Shown here: positions 1 to 6,012 of the stretch, in pieces
Layout: each line of letters opens with the position of its first letter
How positions within the stretch are numbered: position 1 is the stretch's first letter
DNA from: an uncultured Paracoccaceae bacterium
Lineage (GTDB): Bacteria; Pseudomonadota; Alphaproteobacteria; Rhodobacterales; Rhodobacteraceae
NCBI GenBank assembly: GCA_947500825.1
Contig: CANMTR010000024.1
Coordinates: forward strand, 1-37,623
Reading direction: 5' to 3'
Length of the DNA: 37,623 nt
The notes under the pieces: generated by a model
What the model was told of the DNA's origin: nothing
Databases searched by the model: none
Seen by the model: the letters and a program-made list of their open reading frames with translations, nothing else
Program-made: the position numbers and the translations under genes

Positions 1-183
1 TACTCCCTCGCCGAAGCCCGCGTGGTGATCGAGGCATGGCGTGGCCACTACAATACCGCGCGGCCACACTCGTCGCTGGGATATCGGCCGCCGGCGCCAG
101 AGGCTATCCACTTGCCGTCTCGCGAGGCCGGATCACCCCCACCTCAGGCATCCGCCTTAACACCGAGACCCGGCATGCACTAA
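1..183 (+). CDS. IS3-family transposase, C-terminal fragment (integrase core end)
   Basis: Frame 1 is open from the first base to a TAA at 181-183 and gives about 60 residues. It contains the block YNTARPHSSLGYRPP, the characteristic end of the rve-type (DDE) integrase core of IS3 OrfB transposases. The last acidic residue of the DDE triad is normally shortly upstream of this block; the Glu in VVIEAW is close to where it would be expected. The rest of the protein lies before the window, so this entry is partial at its 5' end. It is a mobile-element gene and is not functionally linked to the plasmid genes that follow. An intact transposase cannot be claimed from this fragment. Confidence 0.8.
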   Translation, partial: YSLAEARVVIEAWRGHYNTARPHSSLGYRPPAPEAIHLPSREAGSPPPQASALTPRPGMH

Positions 184-217
184 GACTGAAACCGGACCAC
201 CCGATAGGTGCAGGCCA
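1..217 (+). mobile_element. Right-hand remnant of an IS3-family insertion sequence
   Basis: The window opens inside a transposase reading frame, and the stop codon is followed by a sequence that looks like an IS3-type terminal inverted repeat. The stretch at about 190-217 ends in CAGGCCA and contains CCGGACCACC. Read from the outer side it starts TGGCCTG, close to the TGACCTGCC-like ends of many IS3 elements. The left part lies outside the window, so completeness cannot be judged. The exact outer base is an estimate and no target duplication could be checked. Confidence 0.65.
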
Positions 218-440
218 CTGGTTCACCCGGTTTCGTCGCCTCACCACACGTTACGAGCGCCGCGCCGACATCCACAGAACTTTTACCACCCCCGCAGTCG
301 CCATAATCTGCACCAACCAGATCAGACGGTTCTGTTAGGCGCTCTTAGTGGACCAGTTCAAAGTGCGGTAGCGGTTTGGAATAAGCTTGTTGTGCTTGCT
401 TTGTGGATCTTGGGAAAGCTTCATGTAACAAATCCAACTC

Positions 441-1448
441 TTATCCCCGGCTTGCCCGGCCCTTCACCCACGCGAGGAAGGCACGGTCGGGGGCCGTAAG
501 CTTCGGCCGCCCGGTTTCGATCCACCAGGAGCGCCACTCCGTCTCCAGCGCGTGGACGTCGAAGCCGGGCGCCAGGTCGCGGGCGGCGTCCAAGACCTCG
601 GCATCGAAGCGCGGCTCGGCGGCCTCTGCCCGGCGGGCATTGCGGGTGACGCGGATCAGGTCGCCGGGCTCCTCGGACAGGGTGTAGTCGGGCAGCCGCC
701 CCTCGGCGATCATCCGGCGCAAGGCCGCGCGGAAGACGCGGCGCGGCGCCGTCGATCCCGACTTGCGGTGCAGGATCTCGACCGAGACGGTCCAGGCCGG
801 CTGGCGGCCGCAATGCTTTCGGGCGAGCTCATAGACCCGCCGCTCAAGGGGTTTCCTGAGGTGGAAGTAATCGCGGCTCAGGGTAAGCACCGACTTCGCC
901 AGGACCGCCCGGTAAAGCCAGTCCGACAGGGTCACCGAAACCGACATCATCCGCCCGCCCTTGCTGCGGCGGCGGATCTCCCAGGCTTCGATCAGGCCGA
1001 AGCCCTGCGTGGTCTCGACCCCGCCGGTGGTCAGGTTCGTCGTGATCCTGGTGCCGGCCAGTCGCTCAAAGGCTTCGCGCAGACGCTGGTAAGCATCGCC
1101 GCTGGTGTCGCGGTTGGTGGCCACGAGCAGGTCGTGGGCGGTGACGCGCAAGGTCCGCGAAACGTCATGGCCCGCGTTCACCGCCGCCATGAGCTGGCTG
1201 ATGCAATAGATCAGCACGTCCTTGTCGTGGATCGTCGCCCGCCCGCGGACCGACGGCGTGATGTCGATGGTCACCCCGTTGTGGGAGTAACTCAACATGC
1301 GCCTGTCGGGCCGCGTCGAGAGCGAGAAGATCGGATGTTCCATCGAACCGAGATCATCCTTCGGCGATGCATCGAAGACGTCGCAGACGAAAAAATCCGG
1401 CGCCGGATACCGTTCCGGGATCAACCCCTGCCCCGTCGACCTGCCCAT
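441..1448 (-). CDS. repA: Plasmid replication initiator protein (RPA/RepA family)
   Basis: Encodes 335 aa and is the likely initiator that binds the repeats just upstream and opens the plasmid origin. The N-terminus carries a conserved pattern of the alphaproteobacterial 'replication initiator protein A' family: LIPERYPAPDFFVCD, then SPKDD, then MEHPIFSLSTRPD. A middle part rich in helices (LIYCISQLMAAVNAG, LLVATNRDTSG, YQRLREAFERLAGTRI) looks like tandem winged-helix modules. Length and ends match the family, so the first ATG is kept; a GAGGGA lies about 11 bases upstream of it. The gene is transcribed away from parA-parB, with a 379-bp origin-like region between. The family assignment comes from recognised sequence patterns; the exact plasmid incompatibility group is not determined here. 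Confidence 0.88.
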   Translation of the reverse strand: MGRSTGQGLIPERYPAPDFFVCDVFDASPKDDLGSMEHPIFSLSTRPDRRMLSYSHNGVTIDITPSVRGRATIHDKDVLIYCISQLMAAVNAGHDVSRTLRVTAHDLLVATNRDTSGDAYQRLREAFERLAGTRITTNLTTGGVETTQGFGLIEAWEIRRRSKGGRMMSVSVTLSDWLYRAVLAKSVLTLSRDYFHLRKPLERRVYELARKHCGRQPAWTVSVEILHRKSGSTAPRRVFRAALRRMIAEGRLPDYTLSEEPGDLIRVTRNARRAEAAEPRFDAEVLDAARDLAPGFDVHALETEWRSWWIETGRPKLTAPDRAFLAWVKGRASRG

Positions 1449-1523
1449 GCGTGTGCATCCCTCTTTCGGGGGTTCGGTGACACCCTAACGACGGGACGGC
1501 ATGTCCGTCCATCAAACTTCGGC

Positions 1524-1589
1524 GGATCAGAGTCGCAAAAACGGGGGATCAGAGTCGGACTAACGTGGTATCAGAGTCGGATACCCTAA
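1524..1589 (+). repeat. Three direct repeats with exact 22-bp spacing (probable iterons)
   Basis: The core GGATCAGAGTCG occurs at 1524-1535 and 1546-1557, and with one change (GTATCAGAGTCG) at 1568-1579. The period is exactly 22 bp, about two helix turns, so all copies face the same side of the DNA. The last copy is also part of a dyad, GGTATC at 1567-1572 and GATACC at 1580-1585. The position upstream of repA fits initiator-binding iterons. Confidence 0.7.
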
Positions 1590-1593
1590 CCAG

Positions 1594-1628
1594 AACCGCC
1601 CGATCTTGCTGAAAGAAGGCGGTTTTTT
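1594..1628 (+). terminator. Hairpin plus T-run on the + strand in the origin region
   Basis: AACCGCC at 1594-1600 pairs with GGCGGTT at 1618-1624 and runs into six Ts (1623-1628), a Rho-independent terminator shape for transcripts on the + strand. There is no + strand gene upstream of it apart from the region antisense to the repA leader. It could therefore end a short antisense RNA, or simply shield parA from read-through. The hairpin is seen directly; the RNA is inferred. Confidence 0.5.
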
Positions 1629-1827
1629 CCGGAGCGGTAAACCCGTAACGTATATACTAACTCAAATAACAGCAGGCTTTGCGGTGAACCACGTGCGGAA
1701 CCTCAAAATCCCGAGAATACACCCCTGATCCAGCAGGAAATTCCGGCACATGTTGCTTTTTCCATTCCATGTTCCCTGTTTTAGGGTACCTTGCAGAAAA
1801 CGTAGAACATTACGAGAATAGGACTTC

Positions 1828-3198
1828 ATGGCGGATATTCCTCCCTATCTCGGGATCGATCCCGACCAAGCCTTGTCCCAGCTCGGTGCTGCCGCCTCGA
1901 CCGGCAGTTTCGCTTCCATCGCAGCGGCCTGTGCTCGGGGACGAGACGACCTGGCTTCGAGGGGGATGGGGGAAGGAGGCAACCGCCAGCTGCGGATGTT
2001 TTCCACCTGGGAAATCTGCCGCTACCTGATCCCCGTCGCCCAGGGCCATTTCCGCCGCGTCCTGAAACAGAACCCCCACTTGCCGCAGGGCCGCTCCGAG
2101 ACAGAAGGCGGCGCCAAGTGGTTCACCCTCGACGAGGTACTCTCACTCCGCGCCTTCTTTGGACGAGAAGGATCGAAATCGAAGAACTACCTCCCCTTCC
2201 GCCCCGAGGGTCTTCCGGCCAAGATCGTGGCGGTGGCCAACTTCAAGGGAGGCGTCGGCAAGACCTCCACCTGCGCGCACCTGGCCATGTCGGCGGCACT
2301 CGACGGCTATAGGGTGCTGGTGGTGGATCTCGACAGCCAAGGATCCATGACCTCGATCTTCGGTGGCCACGTGGCCGACGAATGGCAAACGGTCTTCCCC
2401 CTCCTTGCCCGCCATTACGGCGAGTACCTGCGTGCCCAGAACCAGCGCGCCGTCGATCGCGGAGAGGCCCCCCAACCCCTGGACGAGACGCTGGACGAGG
2501 CGATGGGGATCGGCGCCCGGGACATCGTACAATCCACCCACTGGCCCAACATCGACCTCATCGGCGCGCAGCTGAACCTCTACTGGGCGGAGTTTCAGGT
2601 GCCGGTCTGGCGGATGCAGGGACGCGGCTGGAAGCTGTGGGATGCGCTCGGCGATCGGCTGGCCGCGGACGGCATCCTGGATAACTACGACATCGTCCTG
2701 CTCGATACCCCCCCTGCTCTGGGCTACCTGACGATCAACGGTCTTTCGGCCGCCGACATCCTGCTCGTCCCCCTCGGCGCCTCCTTCCTGGAATTCGACT
2801 CGACGGGCCGCTTCTTCGACATGCTGGCCACCACCTTCCGCTCCATCGAGGACGGCGAGAACGTGGCCGCCCGCGCGCTCGGCCGCCCCGGCGTCTCGTT
2901 CGAATGGGACGCGGTCAGGGCGGTCATCACCCGTTACGACAGCGGCCAGCAGGCCGAGCTGGCCGCCCTGATGCAGGCCTATCTCGGCACCACCCTCTCG
3001 CCCCACCGGCAGGGAACCACGGCGCTCATCGGTCAGGCCGGGGAGCAGGTGCAGGGCATCTACGAGGCCGATTACCGCGACTTCAACCGCGAAACTTACG
3101 CCCGCGGGCGGGAGACCTTCGATGCGACCTATGCTGCCGTGAAGAGCCTGATCGTCGGGGCCTGGCGGCGCGACCAGAAGGCCGCCGAGGCGGAATGA
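1828..3198 (+). CDS. parA: Plasmid partition ATPase ParA
   Basis: Encodes 456 aa, a ParA/MinD-type ATPase that moves plasmid copies apart together with ParB. The deviant Walker A motif KGGVGKTS is at residues 140-147; VLVVDLDSQGS follows as the A' motif, and a later IVLLDTPPALG matches Walker B. About 130 residues precede the ATPase core. They include STWEICRYLIP...HFRRVLKQNP and WFTLDEVLSLR, which look like a MerR-like helix-turn-helix used for autoregulation in large plasmid ParAs. The ATG at 1828 has AGGA five bases upstream; a weak promoter-like pair (TTGCAG at 1791, GAGAAT at 1814) lies just before it. parB follows after 41 bp, with a parS-like palindrome in the gap. Homology to ParA is certain by motif; autoregulation is inferred. 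Confidence 0.95.
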   Translation: MADIPPYLGIDPDQALSQLGAAASTGSFASIAAACARGRDDLASRGMGEGGNRQLRMFSTWEICRYLIPVAQGHFRRVLKQNPHLPQGRSETEGGAKWFTLDEVLSLRAFFGREGSKSKNYLPFRPEGLPAKIVAVANFKGGVGKTSTCAHLAMSAALDGYRVLVVDLDSQGSMTSIFGGHVADEWQTVFPLLARHYGEYLRAQNQRAVDRGEAPQPLDETLDEAMGIGARDIVQSTHWPNIDLIGAQLNLYWAEFQVPVWRMQGRGWKLWDALGDRLAADGILDNYDIVLLDTPPALGYLTINGLSAADILLVPLGASFLEFDSTGRFFDMLATTFRSIEDGENVAARALGRPGVSFEWDAVRAVITRYDSGQQAELAALMQAYLGTTLSPHRQGTTALIGQAGEQVQGIYEADYRDFNRETYARGRETFDATYAAVKSLIVGAWRRDQKAAEAE

Positions 3199-3201
3199 TC
3201 C

Positions 3202-3217
3202 GTTTCGCGCGCGAAAC
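3202..3217. promoter_or_regulatory. parS-like 16-bp palindrome, copy 1
   Basis: GTTTCGCGCGCGAAAC is a perfect palindrome in the parA-parB gap. It keeps the GTTTC...GAAAC arms of canonical parS (TGTTTCACGTGAAACA) with a different centre. Identical copies lie at 4217-4232 and 12444-12459. Likely ParB binding site. Confidence 0.75.
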
Positions 3218-3239
3218 ATTCTCGAGGGAGACCTGAAAG

Positions 3240-4205
3240 ATGGCTCGACGCAAGCGCCTGTCCTCCGCCCGTCCCGACTTCCTGTCCTCCGGTGAAGAGG
3301 CCCAGGCGCCCCGCACCTCCCCTGCCCCGATCGCCGGGATCGCCGGCGACGCGGCGCAGAGCGCTGCCGCCGCCGAGATGGCCCAGGCCCTGACCGACGC
3401 GCGCGAATCCGGGCGGATGATGGTCGACCTGCCCCTTTCCGTCATCGACCCCGCCTATCTCGTGCGGGACCGCCTCTCGGTCGACGAGGAGGAGATGCAG
3501 GCTCTCATGACCTCGCTCGAGGCGCGGGGCCAGCAGGTACCTGTCGAGGTCGCGGATCTGGGGGACGGTTGCTACGGGCTGATCTCCGGCTGGCGCCGGA
3601 TCGAGGCGCTACGCCGGATGGGGCGCGACACCGCCCTGGCGCTCCTCCGGGCCCCGCGGGAGGCGGAGGACGCCTATCTCGCCATGGTCGAAGAAAACGA
3701 GATCCGGGTCGGGCTCAGCCATTACGAGCGCGCGCGGATCGCGGTGAAGGCGGTGGAGCAGGGGGTCTATCCCGACCTGTCCGCCGCTCTTCGCGGGCTT
3801 TATTATGCGGCGTCGCGTGCGAAACGTTCCAAGATCGGCAGCTTCGCCACCGTCGTCTCGTCCCTGGACGGGCATCTGCGCCATCCCGTGGCAATCGGGG
3901 AAAGGCTGGGCCTGCGCCTGGCCCAGGCCCTGGAGGGCGACGCGGGCCTCGCGAAGACCCTGACGAGCCGCCTGGATGCAGCCGAACCGGCGGATGCCGA
4001 GGCCGAGCAGGCGCTCCTGTCCGCCGCTCTTGCGACCCCGGCGCAGCCGAAGGCGAAGCGGCCCGCGCCGCAGCGGACGCGGATCGGCCCGGACCTGAAT
4101 TTCGTGGAGGATCCCGACGGCAGCATAAGCCTGTCCGGACGGGCGCTCGATCCGGAACTCAAGGCCGCGCTGAAGGAGTGGCTGGTGAAGCGGGTGAAAG
4201 GGTAG
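3240..4205 (+). CDS. parB: Plasmid partition protein ParB (RepB-like)
   Basis: Encodes 321 aa, the DNA-binding partner of ParA that loads at parS. It opens with basic MARRKRL, as RepB/ParB proteins of alphaproteobacterial plasmids often do. The ParB/Sulfiredoxin-like nuclease fold is visible at about residues 60-140: LPLSVIDPAYLVRDR, SLEARGQQVPVEV, LISGWRRIEALRRMG, then MVEENEIRVGLSHYERAR. A helix-turn-helix follows (YPDLSAALRGLYYAASRAKRSKIGSFATVV). The C-terminus (RIGPDLNFVEDPDGSISLSGRALDPELKAALKEWL) is the usual dimerisation end. A GAGGGAG precedes the ATG. The gene sits between two identical parS-like palindromes. Confidence 0.94.
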   Translation: MARRKRLSSARPDFLSSGEEAQAPRTSPAPIAGIAGDAAQSAAAAEMAQALTDARESGRMMVDLPLSVIDPAYLVRDRLSVDEEEMQALMTSLEARGQQVPVEVADLGDGCYGLISGWRRIEALRRMGRDTALALLRAPREAEDAYLAMVEENEIRVGLSHYERARIAVKAVEQGVYPDLSAALRGLYYAASRAKRSKIGSFATVVSSLDGHLRHPVAIGERLGLRLAQALEGDAGLAKTLTSRLDAAEPADAEAEQALLSAALATPAQPKAKRPAPQRTRIGPDLNFVEDPDGSISLSGRALDPELKAALKEWLVKRVKG

Positions 4206-4216
4206 GGGGCCCGAAT

Positions 4217-4232
4217 GTTTCGCGCGCGAAAC
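4217..4232. promoter_or_regulatory. parS-like 16-bp palindrome, copy 2
   Basis: A second perfect GTTTCGCGCGCGAAAC, 12 bp after the parB stop codon and before the convergent end of the small membrane protein gene. Two identical palindromes flanking parB make a partition-site role likely. Confidence 0.75.
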
Positions 4233-4237
4233 ACATG

Positions 4238-4432
4238 TCAGGTGGCTTGGGCGATTGCCGGCTTTTCCGGGGAGGTCAGGGCCACGGCGAGACCGGCCGC
4301 AAGCACGATCCCGAGCGCGCCGACGCCGCAATAGGCCAGGAATGCGAGCCAGATCCCCGCGCCGGACAAGAGCAGGGTCAGGGCCGCAAGCCCTCCGCAA
4401 GCCAACCCGGCAACGAGATATGCGATGATCAT
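4238..4432 (-). CDS. Small two-helix membrane protein of unknown function
   Basis: The product is 64 aa from the ATG at 4432, which has GGAGAGG about 9 bases upstream; an upstream ATG at 4459 would add nine residues without a good ribosome site. The protein is almost entirely two hydrophobic stretches (about residues 3-23 and 26-51) with a short Pro/Ala-rich polar tail (SPEKPAIAQAT), so it should sit in the inner membrane as a hairpin. I recognise no family. It lies between parB (convergent) and the GT4 glycosyltransferase gene, which is upstream on the same strand across 117 bp. Possible roles include a small accessory protein of the polysaccharide cluster, but nothing in the sequence proves it. 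Confidence 0.55.
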   Translation of the reverse strand: MIIAYLVAGLACGGLAALTLLLSGAGIWLAFLAYCGVGALGIVLAAGLAVALTSPEKPAIAQAT

Positions 4433-4549
4433 GACCGGTCCGCCTCTCCATAGGGCCAAGGGAGAGATCGGATCGAACCGTGACGGCTTTGTGGCAATTC
4501 CGCGCCCCGGATGTGCGAAACGCGAAGGATGCTGCCGATCAGACCTTGG

Positions 4550-5749
4550 TCAGGGCACCTTGTCGAAGATCCGGTCGTAGGCGGCGAGAAGCTTCGGCGC
4601 GGAATGGGACCAGGACAGCCGTTCCAGCACCCGCTCCCGTCCCAGACGACCCATGCGGCGACCCAGCTCGGGATCGTCCATCAGCGTGGCGATCTTCGCA
4701 GCGAAACCTTTCGGATCGTTGGCCTCGGCATAGAGCGACGCCTCCCCGGCACTCGCGCGGCCCTCGGTCAGGTCGAACTGCACCACCGGCTTTTCCAGGG
4801 TCATGTATTCCATGACCTTGTTCATGGTGGAGATGTCGTTCATCGCGTTCCACGGGTCCGGGGCCACGCCGATGTCGATGACGTTAAGAACCTCGAGAAG
4901 CGCCTGGTCGTAGAGCGCGCCGGTGAAGGTGACATGGGCGTCGAGCCCCCGCCTGGACACGTCGCGCTGCACGTCCTCGACCTGCGGCCCGAAACCCACG
5001 ATGACCAGATGCACGTCCGTACGGCCCATCTCGTTCACGAGATGGTCGAGCGCGGCGACGAGCAGGTCCATCCCTTCCTGCTGCCCGATCACGCCCACGT
5101 AGCCCAGAACCGTTCCCGCGCCGTGGCGATGATCCGGATTTCCGGGGCCGGGGACGAACTTCTCGACCTTGGGCGCGGAACGGACGACGAAGACGTCATC
5201 GGGATCCATGCCGCCCCGCTCGACGGCGATCCGGCGGAAGCTCTCGTTCGTGGCGATGGAGACGTCGGCGGTGGCGAAGGTCATCCGCTCCCACAGAAGC
5301 ATCACCCGGTGCAGCATCCCCTTCTTGCCGAATTTCGCTTCGAACAGCTCGGGGCAGACGTCGTGGTGGTCGAAGAGGTACCGCACCCCCTTCCGCCGCC
5401 AGGCACGGGCCAGGAGGAAGATCAGGTCCGGCGGGTTGCAGCCATGGATCACGTCGAAGCCCTGTTCGGCATGGACCGTCTTCGCCAGGCGGAACATGTG
5501 CCGCAAAGCCTGACCGTATTCGATCGCATAGGCCTTGGCGCCGGAATGGGCCTCGGGAGGCTCGGGGTAGCGATAGATGTGAACCCCGTCGATCTCCTCG
5601 TAGGCCGCGTCCCATCCCCGCCCGGTGGGGCAGATGACGGAGACATGGTAGCCCGCCTCGGTCAGGGTCGTGGCCTCAAGCCAGACCCGCCGATCGAGGG
5701 GAACGGGCAGGTTCTCGACCACGATGAGTACACGGCGGGGGTCTGGCAT
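4550..5749 (-). CDS. GT4-family glycosyltransferase
   Basis: Encodes 399 aa, a GT-B fold retaining glycosyltransferase, probably adding a sugar to a lipid-linked exopolysaccharide precursor at the cytoplasmic face. The N-terminal part begins VLIVVENLPVPLDRRVWLEA, typical of EPS GT4 enzymes. The C-terminal part has VLGYVGVIGQQEGMDLLV (donor-domain start) and APDPWNAMNDISTMNKVMEY followed by MTLEKPVVQFDL, the nucleotide-sugar-binding region of GT4 proteins. Length is normal and GAGGA lies seven bases before the ATG. It is downstream of the large beta-helix protein gene on the same strand but separated by 263 bp, so it probably has its own promoter. Donor and acceptor cannot be predicted from sequence alone. 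Confidence 0.88.
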   Translation of the reverse strand: MPDPRRVLIVVENLPVPLDRRVWLEATTLTEAGYHVSVICPTGRGWDAAYEEIDGVHIYRYPEPPEAHSGAKAYAIEYGQALRHMFRLAKTVHAEQGFDVIHGCNPPDLIFLLARAWRRKGVRYLFDHHDVCPELFEAKFGKKGMLHRVMLLWERMTFATADVSIATNESFRRIAVERGGMDPDDVFVVRSAPKVEKFVPGPGNPDHRHGAGTVLGYVGVIGQQEGMDLLVAALDHLVNEMGRTDVHLVIVGFGPQVEDVQRDVSRRGLDAHVTFTGALYDQALLEVLNVIDIGVAPDPWNAMNDISTMNKVMEYMTLEKPVVQFDLTEGRASAGEASLYAEANDPKGFAAKIATLMDDPELGRRMGRLGRERVLERLSWSHSAPKLLAAYDRIFDKVP

Positions 5750-5917
5750 GGCGGGGTCCTCGGGGAACGGTTTAGGGTCTCCGCTTGTCCATCCCGGGCC
5801 AAGTGTCGAAGGTCAAGGTCGGTGTCGGCCGGTCGTATATTCCGTGAACTTTGTTAATTTGGGGTCGAGACGGGAAAAGGGGGACAAGATCGCCCGGCGA
5901 CCGGTTCGGAAATGCCT

Positions 5918-5948
5918 CTGTCCACCTTCGTTTTTCGAAAGTGGACAG
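5918..5948. repeat. Near-perfect inverted repeat (12-bp stem) upstream of the GT4 gene
   Basis: CTGTCCAC at 5918-5925 pairs with GTGGACAG at 5941-5948. After one mismatch, TTCG (5927-5930) pairs with CGAA (5936-5939) around a TTTTT loop. It lies about 170 bp before the GT4 start and 65 bp after the end of the beta-helix gene. It has no T-tract, so a regulator site or an RNA hairpin at the 3' end of the upstream gene are both possible. Confidence 0.5.
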
Positions 5949-5978
5949 AAGCCGAAGCCAGGTCATGTCTATTTGGAG

Positions 5979-6002
5979 GGGGGCGGTACCATGATCGCCC
6001 CC
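5979..6002 (-). terminator. GC-rich hairpin after the beta-helix gene
   Basis: GGGGGCG at 5979-5985 pairs with CGCCCCC at 5996-6002 around a 10-base loop, 11 bases after the stop of the 1197-aa gene on the minus strand. There is no U-run, so termination is only a possibility. Confidence 0.3.
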
Positions 6003-6012
6003 AGCCCGGTCG

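Larger units (their letters stand above)
1449..1827. other. Putative origin of replication / divergent repA-parA control region
   Basis: This 379-bp non-coding stretch lies between divergent repA and parA and has clearly lower GC than its surroundings. It holds three 22-bp-spaced direct repeats (1524-1589), a hairpin with a T-run (1594-1628), an AT-rich patch around 1641-1680, and the start region of parA. Initiator gene, repeats and AT-rich DNA together are what an iteron-type origin looks like. I saw no good DnaA box. Calling it the origin is an inference from position and repeats. Confidence 0.6.

Noticed and set aside
218-440. A gene in the gap between the IS3 remnant and repA
   Set aside because: The only open frame overlaps the transposase fragment in another frame and has no recognisable motif; I see nothing else supported there.
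4238-4459. Longer start (ATG at 4459) for the small membrane protein
   Set aside because: GGAGAGG is placed correctly for the ATG at 4432 and not for the upstream one.
4511-5857. Open + strand frame opposite the GT4 gene
   Set aside because: No motif, biased composition, and full overlap with a real glycosyltransferase.
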